Virus record (IMG/VR): IMGVR_UViG_3300033233_000015
Span: 46,082 to 110,081 of that record
Source of the DNA: a virus
Strand: one strand, 5' to 3'
DNA length: 64,000 nucleotides
The position numbers were made by a program, and so were the translations under genes. Position 1 is the first letter of the stretch, and each line of letters starts with the position of its first letter. This document shows, in pieces, positions 23,719 to 32,190 of this stretch. Under the pieces are notes generated by a model, which was given only the letters and a program-made list of their open reading frames with translations, had not been told where the DNA came from and did not search any database.

Positions 23719-23748
23719 ACGGGCGGCGCGGATTTCTGCGCCGCCCGT
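23719..23748 (+). terminator. strong hairpin after the capsid gene
   Basis: ACGGGCGGCGC (23719-23729), 8-base loop, GCGCCGCCCGT (23738-23748): an 11-bp perfect GC-rich stem followed by TGCCGTTT. It probably attenuates or protects the 3' end, making capsid mRNA more abundant than downstream messages. Confidence 0.7.
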
Positions 23749-23768
23749 TGCCGTTTCAGGAGAGCCCG

Positions 23769-24455
23769 ATGCTGCCGCGTGACCTCCAGATAAAGAATCT
23801 CGCTTGGATCTCCCCCAAGATCGCCTACGGTCTCGTGGCGCAGGTTCCCCGTGTGCCGTTCGTCGGTCCCATCACGACGAACCCCGGCGTTCCGTCGCCC
23901 GTCGTACCGATTCAGTTCACCGCGAACTGGCTCGCTCCGCCCGCGCTGCCTCCGGGCAATCCGCCGAACAACATCGGCATCAACCCGATCATCCAAGGCA
24001 CGCTTCAGAACAACGTGACGCAGGACACGCTGATCGAGCGCATCGTGTACTCGCTCTGGCAACCGAACGCGTTCTCGACGCCGCCGTCTCCGTTCCAGAC
24101 GCTATACCTGTCGCAGCTCAAGAGCTCCACGGGCGTCGATGTCCTGCTCGATGTCTACGGAAGCCCGAAGTACCGCGTGTGCGACTTCTTGCCGCTCGAG
24201 AACCTCGCTGACGTGCTCGCCGTCACGTGGCCCAACGGATGGCCGCTGCGCAAGCAGGAGAACGTCAAAGTGCAGGCCGTGCTCACCAGACCGCAGCCCG
24301 GAACGGTCGAAGCCCCCGTCGGCATCCCGTACTTCGTGAACATGGCGCTCGTCGGATGGCAGTTCGTCGGGAAGGAGATCGACGACATGTCCGACGACGA
24401 GGCGCGTCGGCGTCTCAAAGCGATGGGGATCGAAGTCCCTGAGGTGCCGCGATGA
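23769..24455 (+). CDS. probable beta-barrel virion protein, paralogue A
   Basis: 228 aa, ATG 23769 after CAGGAGAG. It aligns along its length with the next gene: RDLQIKNLAWISPKIAYGLV against RDYNVKNLALYAPRVAWAMI, then NVTQDTLIERIVYSLWQ, FQTLYLSQLKSSTGVDVLLD, WPNGWPLRKQENVKV, ALVGWQFVGKEIDDMSDDEA and RRRLKAMGI. Regular beta-strand spacing and a charged C-terminal helix suggest a single jelly roll with a docking tail. Probably a second capsid or penton-type component. Confidence 0.6.
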   Translation: MLPRDLQIKNLAWISPKIAYGLVAQVPRVPFVGPITTNPGVPSPVVPIQFTANWLAPPALPPGNPPNNIGINPIIQGTLQNNVTQDTLIERIVYSLWQPNAFSTPPSPFQTLYLSQLKSSTGVDVLLDVYGSPKYRVCDFLPLENLADVLAVTWPNGWPLRKQENVKVQAVLTRPQPGTVEAPVGIPYFVNMALVGWQFVGKEIDDMSDDEARRRLKAMGIEVPEVPR

Positions 24456-25075
24456 TCGACCGCGACTACAACGTGAAGAACTTGGCGCTCTACGCGCCGC
24501 GCGTCGCGTGGGCGATGATCGCGGGCATTCCGCGCGTCGCGTTCGCGGTGGACGTGCCGATTCAGTTCTCGTCGGCGACCGTCAACGCTCCCCCCGTCGT
24601 CGGGAGCTTTCAGAACTCGCTCACGCAGGACACCGTCATCGAACGTGTCTCGTTCTCGCTCTTCCAGCAGAACACGTTTCCGGGCTCTCCCTTCCAGACG
24701 CTCTACTTCGCGATGGCGAAGGCGATCAGTGGCGTCGGCGTGCAGATGAGCGTCTACGGGGGGCCGAAGTACAACGTGAACGACACGTTCACGGCGCTAG
24801 AGAACATGGCCGACGTGCTCGCGATCACGTGGCCGAGCGGATGGCCGCTCTACAAGGGCAGCAACGTCAAGGTGACGGCGGCGCTCCTCCAGACGCCGTT
24901 CTCGACGCCGTACGACGTGAACCTCACGTTCCTTGGCTGGCAGTTTCTCGACGCCGAGCTCGACGCGATGAGCGACTCGGAAGCTCGTCGTCGTTTGCGG
25001 GCGCTCGGACTCGAGTCACCCGATCTCGCATCGCTCATCGGATCAGGGGGCGCGACGGCGCCACACAAGGAGTGA
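24452..25075 (+). CDS. probable beta-barrel virion protein, paralogue B
   Basis: 207 aa, ATGA overlap with paralogue A. Shared blocks: SLTQDTVIERVSFSLFQ, FQTLYFAMAKAISGVGVQM, WPSGWPLYKGSNVKV, LTFLGWQFLDAELDAMSDSE and RRRLRALGL. It lacks the Pro-rich insertion near residue 60 of paralogue A. The tandem pair arose by duplication and diverged, as in viruses with two related small capsid proteins. Confidence 0.6.
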   Translation: MIDRDYNVKNLALYAPRVAWAMIAGIPRVAFAVDVPIQFSSATVNAPPVVGSFQNSLTQDTVIERVSFSLFQQNTFPGSPFQTLYFAMAKAISGVGVQMSVYGGPKYNVNDTFTALENMADVLAITWPSGWPLYKGSNVKVTAALLQTPFSTPYDVNLTFLGWQFLDAELDAMSDSEARRRLRALGLESPDLASLIGSGGATAPHKE

Positions 25076-25078
25076 GTC

Positions 25079-25561
25079 ATGGCATTTCGAATCGGTAGAA
25101 AGCACGCGCAGCACACGTACCCGGAGCCGAACAGGGGCAGCCAGGCGTTGTCGCTGGCACATGGGTGGGCGGACAACCCGACCGACGTAGCGATCGGGGT
25201 GGGAAATACCACCGTCGCGAGCGTGCCCGTAACCCCCAAAGTCACCGGCAAGTTTCGTGTGACGGCGACGTTCACGCCGACGAACACGGACACGGGCGTG
25301 CCGCACAACATCGTGCCGCTTCTGCGCCACGCGGGAGCACCGCCCGTCACCGACTACACGCCGGGGACGCCTACGCGCCTCGAAGTGGCGGCCGCGGGCA
25401 ACGAGGCCATCGCGACGGGCGCGTTCACGTTCGAGTACACCGTCGCGTTTCCGGTAGGTCAACCGGTCACGCTTCTCCTCACGCTCTCGGACGCGGCCTC
25501 GCCTGGGGTGACGGTCTTCGCGCACTCCGCGCAGCTCCTCGTCGAAGAAGTGGGGAACTGA
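25079..25561 (+). CDS. beta-rich virion-like protein, 160 aa
   Basis: ATG 25079 after AAGGAGTGAGTC. From residue 35 it reads as an immunoglobulin-like beta sandwich (GNTTVASVPVTPKVTGKFRV; AFTFEYTVAFPVGQPVTLLL). Likely a small decoration protein. Confidence 0.55.
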   Translation: MAFRIGRKHAQHTYPEPNRGSQALSLAHGWADNPTDVAIGVGNTTVASVPVTPKVTGKFRVTATFTPTNTDTGVPHNIVPLLRHAGAPPVTDYTPGTPTRLEVAAAGNEAIATGAFTFEYTVAFPVGQPVTLLLTLSDAASPGVTVFAHSAQLLVEEVGN

Positions 25562-25574
25562 GGTCCACGCTCGC

Positions 25575-26453
25575 ATGAACAACGTCATTCGCCTTCAAGA
25601 CAAGCGCGGCGGTGTGGGGACGAACCTCCCCGGCGCGGCGGTGTGTCGAGGGCGATACGAAATCGTGTCCGCGTCGCTCGATCCCGATCTCGCGTTCATC
25701 GGAAGCGATCCGTACAACACGAGCGACTTCACGGGCGTCATCGTTCCTGCGGTGCCGTCGTCCTTTCTTGGCACCGGTCAGCGCTATCTCTTCATGCTCG
25801 CGCGCGCGCAGTTCAGTTCGGGACAAGAGGGGGTTCATCTAGTTGGTGTCCGCCTCTACGCTGATCTCGTCGCGCGCGTTCCGCAAGAGGACGCTCCCAC
25901 GCTCGTCTTTCACAAGGAGATCACGCACCCGATGTTCCATCCACCCGATGGCAACATCTCGTTCCATGTGATGGTCCTCGACAAGACGTGGCGCGACAGA
26001 AGGAACGCGTTCAACGCAGACACGAGGACGTTCCAAGACAGCTTCTCTCCATCGCTGCTCTTTCAGACGCCCGAAGCTGCGGGCTACACGCCGCCGAACG
26101 GCGGACGAGCCTGGGGAACTCCGCTCGACGCCTCACTCGGCAACATCCACGAGCTCCGATGGCCGTGGCGAGACAGCAAGATCGAGCACACCCTGCGCGT
26201 GCCCATCCCCATCCCGAGCGACATCGCCATCTTCGCGTCGGTCAGGCAGAACGATCCCGCTATGAACCCGAGCGCGGCCGGGTTGTCCGCGCAGCAGTTC
26301 GCGGCGCTCGATCCTGAGGAGCAGTTCCTCACTTCGTTCTTTACGGTCGCGCAGTACGGGCGCATCTCCGCATCGCTCGTCTTCGAGGGGGATTCGTTTT
26401 TGTACGGCAGCGAGGGATGCAAGTCCGAGGACTCGCGGGAGAAGTGCCGATGA
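25575..26453 (+). CDS. beta-rich virion-like protein, 292 aa
   Basis: No membrane segment or catalytic motif. Beta-rich with aromatic and Pro motifs (HPMFHPPDGNISFHVMVLD; LRVPIPIPSDIAIFASV). Its position in the capsid operon suggests a structural role. The C-terminus is Cys-containing and charged. Stop overlaps the next ATG. Confidence 0.55.
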   Translation: MNNVIRLQDKRGGVGTNLPGAAVCRGRYEIVSASLDPDLAFIGSDPYNTSDFTGVIVPAVPSSFLGTGQRYLFMLARAQFSSGQEGVHLVGVRLYADLVARVPQEDAPTLVFHKEITHPMFHPPDGNISFHVMVLDKTWRDRRNAFNADTRTFQDSFSPSLLFQTPEAAGYTPPNGGRAWGTPLDASLGNIHELRWPWRDSKIEHTLRVPIPIPSDIAIFASVRQNDPAMNPSAAGLSAQQFAALDPEEQFLTSFFTVAQYGRISASLVFEGDSFLYGSEGCKSEDSREKCR

Positions 26454-27082
26454 GGTGCCCGTACGTGCAGAACATGGTGACGGGGCAGGTCGAGAGCGAA
26501 CCTGCTGGACCCAATGATGCGGGCATCGAGCGTTCGCTCCGATGTTTCGCCGAGTACATCAACAGCATGGGGCTCGGAGACGGAGGAAACATGATTTCGT
26601 ACGGTGGACGCCCCGTAGCGGGCTTCGGTGTGCTCGACAACCTCGGCCTCTCGGGTGCCGACATCTACAACGCTCTGTCCAGCGATCAGCGGACGTGGCT
26701 CGCCTCGGCGATGCAGACGTTCGAAGGAGCTCGCAGGGACGCTGGCGCGTCGGCGTGCCCGGAGTGGCCGCAGACGTTTCAGACGGTCGCGGACTTCCAG
26801 GCAGCCGTCGCGTGCACGCAGGCGTGGATCAACGCCGGCAACCCCGGCCTTCTTCGCACCGACGGCGTCATGGACGAATCCACGCTCTGCGCGATCCAGT
26901 TCGAGGCGTACAAGATGCCCCCCTACGCGCAGAACAGATTCCCCGATCCGTCGGGCAAGTTCTGCAAGTCGATGACGACGACGGAGAAGAAGTCGAACAC
27001 CGTCTACTACGTCGCTGGCGGCGTCGCGGCGGCGCTGGCCGTCGGCGCGGCGATCGTCTACTCGAGAAAGCGAGCTGCGTGA
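26450..27082 (+). CDS. membrane-anchored protein with GGRPVAGFG tag and PG-binding-like region
   Basis: 210 aa from ATG 26450; an in-frame ATG at 26591 with a perfect GGAGG site would give the shorter form MISYGGRPVAGFGVLDN, putting the tag at the N-terminus as in its relatives. Residues about 115-160 (TQAWINAGNPGLLRTDGVMD, then STLCAIQ) recall peptidoglycan-binding repeats. The C-terminus is a transmembrane helix (VAGGVAAALAVGAAIVY) with the tail SRKRAA. Confidence 0.6.
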   Translation: MRCPYVQNMVTGQVESEPAGPNDAGIERSLRCFAEYINSMGLGDGGNMISYGGRPVAGFGVLDNLGLSGADIYNALSSDQRTWLASAMQTFEGARRDAGASACPEWPQTFQTVADFQAAVACTQAWINAGNPGLLRTDGVMDESTLCAIQFEAYKMPPYAQNRFPDPSGKFCKSMTTTEKKSNTVYYVAGGVAAALAVGAAIVYSRKRAA

Positions 27083-28233
27083 TGCTCGACTACAAGGTCC
27101 GTCATGGCGACTCGCCCGCCGCCATCGCGCGCCGCTACGGCGTGTCGGTGACCTCGCTCGTCGGGGCGAACCCGCAGAAGCACACGACCGTCGTCGCGGG
27201 TCAGCAGACGTGGCGCTCCTTGCACATCGGAGAGGTCGTGCGCGTTCCGTCGGCTCGAGTCGGGCTCGCGGGACAGACTTCGGTGGACGTCGGTGCGTCA
27301 CCCATCGGATCGAAGACGCCGACGATCACCGCGTTCATTACGAACTCGGATCAAGCAACCATCGGCGGCGACGTGCAGTTCTTCGTGGACGGGAACTTCG
27401 TTGGCGCCGCTTCGGTCATCCCTCAAGGCGGCGGCAGTTCGACCGCAAGCGTGACCCTCGCCGACGAGCTCTCGCCCGGTAACCACACGTTCGATGCCGC
27501 GTACTCGGGAGATCCTTCGAACGACGCGGGCCGAGGATCGGTGACGTTCTCGGTCGCAGGCGGCGGTGGCGGAGGCGGCGGAGGTCGCTACTCGAGCACG
27601 ATCGTCGCTGCCGCGCAGGCGCTCGACGCGCAACTCGTCGCGAAAGGCTGCTGCGGCTGCGGCGATGCGGCGTCTGCCCTCAGCGCAGTGGTCATGGCCT
27701 TCAAGAGATCGATCCTCACGAACCCCTCGCAGTGGGGCGTCCCTGGCATCGGAAACGCTGCCACCGTGACGGGCAGCACGATCGACGTCTCGAACGATCA
27801 GTGTCAGCACGCGTTCGGCAACGGCACGATCAACGATCTGCGTGCCGTGCTCGGATCGGGCATGCGGTACTCAGGCGGTCCGTGCGCGACGTGGAACGGA
27901 GCAGGTAACTGCCCGTGCACGAACACGGGCTCGAACTGCGGACAGCAGCCGCCTTCGCAGACGTTCCCGTGTCCGGCAGGAACCGTCAAAGAGGGTCAGC
28001 AGGTCGCGAACATCCTCACCGACTGCGGCGGCCCGAAGCAGCCTCCGCGCGGCTGCTCGACGAACAACCCCTGCCCGTCAGGTCAGCAGTGCCAAAGCGG
28101 CCAGTGCATCACGCCTCCGAGCTCGGGCGGAGGCGGCGGAAGCGCGGGCGCGCTTCTCGCTGGCGTCCTGCTCGTTGGCGGCGGCATCGCAGCCACCACG
28201 ATCGCCATGAAGAGAAAGAAGCGTCACCCGTGA
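27082..28233 (+). CDS. LysM / Ig-like (Big) protein with C-terminal membrane anchor
   Basis: 383 aa. Residues 1-55: LysM (YKVRHGDSPAAIARRYGV ... GEVVRVP). Residues 60-160: a bacterial Ig-like repeat (GGDVQFFVDGNFVGAAS; LSPGNHTFDAAYSGDPSND). A polyglycine hinge and a Cys-rich region follow (CCGCG, CPCTNTGSNC, CPSGQQCQSGQC), then a transmembrane helix and basic tail KRKKRHP. A wall-binding stalk fixed to a membrane fits a receptor-binding or penetration spike. Confidence 0.7.
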   Translation: MLDYKVRHGDSPAAIARRYGVSVTSLVGANPQKHTTVVAGQQTWRSLHIGEVVRVPSARVGLAGQTSVDVGASPIGSKTPTITAFITNSDQATIGGDVQFFVDGNFVGAASVIPQGGGSSTASVTLADELSPGNHTFDAAYSGDPSNDAGRGSVTFSVAGGGGGGGGGRYSSTIVAAAQALDAQLVAKGCCGCGDAASALSAVVMAFKRSILTNPSQWGVPGIGNAATVTGSTIDVSNDQCQHAFGNGTINDLRAVLGSGMRYSGGPCATWNGAGNCPCTNTGSNCGQQPPSQTFPCPAGTVKEGQQVANILTDCGGPKQPPRGCSTNNPCPSGQQCQSGQCITPPSSGGGGGSAGALLAGVLLVGGGIAATTIAMKRKKRHP

Positions 28234-28418
28234 AGAAGACCGTTCACGAAGAGACGATCTGCTGCAACTCGAAGCGTTGCCCAACGCTTCGCGTCTTCGA
28301 AGATGGATCGATCGAGATCCGCGACAACGACGCAGAGAACGAGTCAGTCGGCGTGGTGAAGTTTGATCGCGAGCAGGCGCTTCTGCTCGCGAAACGGATC
28401 GTGGAGAAGAGCGGATGA
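28230..28418 (+). CDS. hypothetical protein, 62 aa
   Basis: GTG start in overlap. CCNSKRC near the N-terminus and a short alpha/beta body (LRVFEDGSIEIRDND). It is followed at 28415 by an 8-codon ORF (MTYEVRRS) whose codons hold the AAGGAG site of the next gene. Confidence 0.5.
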   Translation: MKKTVHEETICCNSKRCPTLRVFEDGSIEIRDNDAENESVGVVKFDREQALLLAKRIVEKSG

Positions 28419-28442
28419 CGTACGAAGTAAGGAGATCCTGAG

Positions 28443-28766
28443 ATGACGTACGTCGCGCTCATCGGTCTCGTGCTCGTCCTCGTGCGGAGCTCGATCTTCA
28501 ATCGGCTCAGGCCGAAGCTGAAGATTCTCGCATGCGCGCAATGCACCGGATGGTGGGTGGGCCTCTTCGCGTGGAAACTGGTCCCGTCCGTCTCGGACAT
28601 CTCGTTCATGGGTGTGCGTTACGTCGACGCCCTCGTGAGCGCGTTCTCGATGAGCGCGATGGCCTTCCTAGCGAACTCGGTTCTCACGCATCTCGTGGGT
28701 GAGGTGCTGACCGTCTCAGAAGCGGAGAAGAAACATGCGACGCAAGCTGACAACGCTCAGAAGTAA
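28443..28766 (+). CDS. DUF1360-like membrane protein
   Basis: 107 aa. N-terminal transmembrane helix (YVALIGLVLVLVRSSIF), then ILACAQCTGWWVGLFAWKLV, the Cys-x2-Cys-x-Gly-x-Trp-x-Gly box typical of DUF1360, then further hydrophobic helices. DUF1360 proteins occur in phages and sporulation loci; role unknown. Ribosome-binding site AAGGAGATCCTGAG. Confidence 0.65.
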   Translation: MTYVALIGLVLVLVRSSIFNRLRPKLKILACAQCTGWWVGLFAWKLVPSVSDISFMGVRYVDALVSAFSMSAMAFLANSVLTHLVGEVLTVSEAEKKHATQADNAQK

Positions 28767-28959
28767 GCAGGGGCACTCGCAGAACGGAGCTCCGCGGACG
28801 CTCATCGACCTCGCGCTCTACCGAGAGCATCGCGCGGCGATCAATTTTTTGATCTTCCCCCCGAGGCGTTACGACTCGGAGTATTCGGGGTGGAGCAACG
28901 CCTCACGTCCTCGAGATCAGGCGATCAGTCTTCGGGGCACGTTCCCGAACCAAGGGTGA
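28735..28959 (+). CDS. hypothetical basic protein, 74 aa
   Basis: ATG 28735 lies inside the end of the DUF1360-like gene (32-base overlap). Basic N-terminus, then LIDLALYREHRAAINFLIFP. No family recognised. Confidence 0.4.
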   Translation: MRRKLTTLRSKQGHSQNGAPRTLIDLALYREHRAAINFLIFPPRRYDSEYSGWSNASRPRDQAISLRGTFPNQG

Positions 28960-28969
28960 GGCATAGGCC

Positions 28970-30331
28970 ATGAGGGGAAACGCGGTCCCGTTCGCGGCGC
29001 AGACATATCCTCAAGCGAGACCGGGATCTCCGCTCACGCCCAACATCCTTTCGCAGCCGTCGATCTTCATCGATCGCGTCAATGGCAGCGACTCGAACGG
29101 AGGCACAACAGCGCTCACGCCGTTGAAGACGTGGCGCGAATACTGGAAGCGGATGTCGCTTGCAGCGGTGCCATTTCTAGCGATCTTCTTGCAAGCCGAT
29201 CAGGCGGTGCAGTACCTCGACACGCTCACTGCCGCCGACGCGCGCGTGACGTCCGATCCTGTCTTTCTATCTGGCTACTGCATCAACAATCAGCGCTTGC
29301 TCACGATTCGTGGGACGTTCAAGGAAGAGCGCGCGAGCACGTTCACCGCAGCGACGCAGCACGTGCTCGGTGGCAACGTCCCCTTCCAAGCAACGGATCC
29401 GACCGTCGTCAGTTGGGCTACGGACGTCGGAAAGATCGTGCTCCAAGCAGGGCCTAAAGCCTTCCTCGTCGACAAGGATCTCGGGGCGGGTGCTGCACGC
29501 TTCTCGCAACCGATGACCGACGCCGACGTCTTCTTCGCGGCGCTCACCACGATCACGGTCGGCGCCTACCAGATGGGCACGTACACGTCGATCATCACGA
29601 GCGATCTTTGCGTCAGCGGTGGCGGCCAAGCGTTCGCAGGTGAAGTGCGCTTCGACAAGTTCGCGTTCGGCGACGGCTCCAACGAGGTCGCGCCGACTGT
29701 AAACGCGCCACTGTCGGGCGTCATCACGTTCACGCAATGCATCTTTCACGACTACGTGTCCGCGGGTCACGACGTATGGATGCAGAACTGTTGGTTCGGG
29801 CTTGGTTTCGGCTCCGTGTTCGCAGCCTCGTCCGACAATGCGATCATCCTTGGCGGCTCGCACGATCCGGCCGGCTTCTTCACGCTCTCGGGCGGCATCA
29901 TCGTGGACGGCAACTTCTATCTGAAGAGCCCCACCAGTGTGTTCACGATCATCCCGGCGCGCATTGGCCTCCTCGCGCTGCTCGACAACGCGGCGCTCAA
30001 TCTTCAGTTCGGCACCACGATGCTCTTCAAAATCTACGCCTTCGGTGCGCGATCGATTTGGGGCAACACCGCTGCTGCGAGCGTGTTCATCAGTAACAAC
30101 GGATCGTCGTTCATTTGGGGTGGCGCCGGCTTCGTGGTCGCCGACTGCCCGATCGTTGGCGCGCAGGTGTCGAACGACAAGTTCGGCGCGACGTCGTTTC
30201 CGTTCGATCCGGCTGGTCCGGGGTTCGCGGCGGCAGCAGCGACGACGCTCGCGAACATCGCCGCCGCTCCTCCGGGGGGCTACGGCGGCACGCTCGCGGA
30301 CCCTCGTCTGAACAGCAGCTTCGGAGACTGA
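28970..30331 (+). CDS. parallel beta-helix fibre/spike-like protein, 453 aa
   Basis: N-terminal block (TYPQARPGSPLTPNILSQPS) then IDRVNGSDSNGGTTALTPLK and TWREYWKR, the NGSDxNxG...PxKT opening of pectate-lyase-like beta-helix proteins. The rest is repeated short strands rich in Gly, Asn and Phe with no catalytic motif seen. Fits a host-binding fibre or vertex spike. A shortened copy of its N-terminus lies at 30668. Confidence 0.65.
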   Translation: MRGNAVPFAAQTYPQARPGSPLTPNILSQPSIFIDRVNGSDSNGGTTALTPLKTWREYWKRMSLAAVPFLAIFLQADQAVQYLDTLTAADARVTSDPVFLSGYCINNQRLLTIRGTFKEERASTFTAATQHVLGGNVPFQATDPTVVSWATDVGKIVLQAGPKAFLVDKDLGAGAARFSQPMTDADVFFAALTTITVGAYQMGTYTSIITSDLCVSGGGQAFAGEVRFDKFAFGDGSNEVAPTVNAPLSGVITFTQCIFHDYVSAGHDVWMQNCWFGLGFGSVFAASSDNAIILGGSHDPAGFFTLSGGIIVDGNFYLKSPTSVFTIIPARIGLLALLDNAALNLQFGTTMLFKIYAFGARSIWGNTAAASVFISNNGSSFIWGGAGFVVADCPIVGAQVSNDKFGATSFPFDPAGPGFAAAAATTLANIAAAPPGGYGGTLADPRLNSSFGD

Positions 30332-30334
30332 TCG

Positions 30335-30661
30335 ATGAACCCCGACAAGCGATTTCAACTCGTGTGCCGCGGCCATATCGTCGACAGCGAAGACGAGCTC
30401 GAGGTCGCGGAATCGAATCTCGCGCACCGCAAGGAGTTCGGCTGCACCGCAGTGGAAGCGGAAGCGCGGGCCGAGCGCATTGCCTCACGGTCGCAAGACC
30501 CCGAAGATCACGAGGTCATCCTCGCACGACTTCTCGAACAGCTCCGCGAAGAGACTAAGTTCGACGAGCGCCGCATTAGTCGTTTACGCAAGGATGATCC
30601 GTGGACGATCGTGGACGCGATGACCAACGAGATCGTTTTTCCCGCAAGCCTTCAGGAGTAA
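30335..30661 (+). CDS. hypothetical protein, 108 aa
   Basis: Acidic helical protein (DELEVAESNLAHRKEFGCTA; EVILARLLEQLREETKFDER). It sits between two fibre-type genes; a chaperone or attachment role is possible but unsupported. Confidence 0.5.
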   Translation: MNPDKRFQLVCRGHIVDSEDELEVAESNLAHRKEFGCTAVEAEARAERIASRSQDPEDHEVILARLLEQLREETKFDERRISRLRKDDPWTIVDAMTNEIVFPASLQE

Positions 30662-30667
30662 CGAACC

Positions 30668-30901
30668 ATGGGATCCATCATCGGTCGAGGCAGATACGCA
30701 CGCGAGACGTACCCCCAGGTGCCCACGTCGGGGTCTCCGCTGACGCCGAGCATCCTGACGCAAGCGGCCCTCTTCTTGAAGCCGCAGACAGGGAGCGACG
30801 CGGCAGACGGCCTCACGCCCGCTACGGCGATCAAGACCTGGCGCGAATACTGGCGCCGCATGTGCGTCGCGCCGAACGCCATCACGGTGCCTGGTAGTTG
30901 A
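30668..30901 (+). CDS. N-terminal-only paralogue of the beta-helix fibre, 77 aa
   Basis: Repeats the first 77 residues of the fibre at 28970 in order: ETYPQVPTSGSPLTPSILTQ, LKPQTGSDAADGLTPATAIK, TWREYWRRM, then stops at ITVPGS. Either a truncated duplicate or a separate virion-docking module working with the 418-residue protein that follows. Confidence 0.6.
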   Translation: MGSIIGRGRYARETYPQVPTSGSPLTPSILTQAALFLKPQTGSDAADGLTPATAIKTWREYWRRMCVAPNAITVPGS

Positions 30902-30923
30902 GTTACAATCAGGGAGAACGCGC

Positions 30924-32180
30924 ATGAAGTCGAGCCTCGAAGAAGCGCACTACAGCGAACTGCTCTATCTCGTTCAGATGGCGCTCGCGCGCGCGTCATC
31001 CGCCAGCGGGCTCTTGCTGGCCGGCAACGTCGTCGGGCCGCTCGGAGCAAACCGCGTCGTCGAGCTGAGTGGCGACTCGATCACGAAGCTCGTCGCGCTC
31101 GATTCGGGAGCTACGATCAGGCAAATGCAAACCGGGACAGCGGCAGCCCCCTCGACGGAAGTGCCACTCGTCCTTCAGCCGCGCCTGACGACGGACGGCT
31201 TAGCGAAGTCGCCGTTCGTGATGGAGATGGCTTCGTATCTGTTCGCGACAACCTACGATGAGGTCGTCGACTTCGGCTGGAACATGAACAGCGCAGAGCC
31301 GACGCTCCCAACGATCCGTGATAGCTGGGAAACCGACTACGAGATTTTCCCCGGCATTCATCAAGCCGAGATGCACAAGCAGTTCAGTCGGCTCGGTGGT
31401 GGTGGTGGCGACACGTACCGCTGGATCACCTCCGGTTTTCGATACGCCTCGCATCGTGGAACGTCTGCTCTTCAGTGGCGCGACGGTACGGGCGGCACCG
31501 ATCCCGATGGCGGCGACGCTGGCTACACCAACATTGGTGAAGTCACCGGCAACCCGACGATGACGTTCGCGACCGCTGGAATCACGACGAACACGAAGAA
31601 CATCAACTTCCTCGCGGTAGGGACGTGGCTGCTCGACGGCGGGACGAAGACCGACAACATCGCCGCCCCCAACAGCATGGTCTTCAAGCCGCAAGCCCCG
31701 TTCGCGGGCGCCACGCTCGGGAATCGGAATCCAGGCAACTACGAGATCGACCTGGCCGTTCCCATCGCGGGAGGGAGCGAAGCGAACGTCATCGTCCGGC
31801 GAGGCGTCAACATCATCTACGAGCTGTCAGCGGGATCGACGACGTGGGCGGACGCGACCGGAGCGTCTTACTTCGAGATCGTTCTTTCTGGCGTCTCGAC
31901 TCAACTCGTCGGCCTTTCGCCAGGCACGATGTACGTGTCAAACAATGCTGGCGCTCTGCAACTCACGGCGACGACCGGCGTCTATCTCCTCGCGGGCGCG
32001 GGGGACCAGTGTCACTTTTACGTAGCCGGTGTAGAGCTGGCGCAAGTGGCCGCTAACGGCGTCGCGAATCAGACGTCGCTCGTCGTGGCATGCGACGCTG
32101 CAAACACGTTGAGCCGAGTGACACTGGGTGCGGCCAACTCGGGCGGCGCTGGGTTCCGCGTACTTCGTGTCCCGAACTGA
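30924..32180 (+). CDS. fibre-like protein, 418 aa
   Basis: ATG after GGGAGAACGC. A helical start (EEAHYSELLYLVQMALARA) precedes a long beta-rich region with Gly/Asn/Thr repeats (GGTDPDGGDAGYTNIGEVTG; STQLVGLSPGTMYVSNNAGA). No enzyme motif. Probably the receptor-binding part paired with the short adapter before it. Confidence 0.6.
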   Translation: MKSSLEEAHYSELLYLVQMALARASSASGLLLAGNVVGPLGANRVVELSGDSITKLVALDSGATIRQMQTGTAAAPSTEVPLVLQPRLTTDGLAKSPFVMEMASYLFATTYDEVVDFGWNMNSAEPTLPTIRDSWETDYEIFPGIHQAEMHKQFSRLGGGGGDTYRWITSGFRYASHRGTSALQWRDGTGGTDPDGGDAGYTNIGEVTGNPTMTFATAGITTNTKNINFLAVGTWLLDGGTKTDNIAAPNSMVFKPQAPFAGATLGNRNPGNYEIDLAVPIAGGSEANVIVRRGVNIIYELSAGSTTWADATGASYFEIVLSGVSTQLVGLSPGTMYVSNNAGALQLTATTGVYLLAGAGDQCHFYVAGVELAQVAANGVANQTSLVVACDAANTLSRVTLGAANSGGAGFRVLRVPN

Positions 32181-32190
32181 GGAGAGATCG

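Noticed and set aside
23719-23748. Hairpin as a recombination or packaging site
   Set aside because: Its position right after the capsid stop and its GC-rich stem followed by TTT fit a terminator or 3' stabiliser better.
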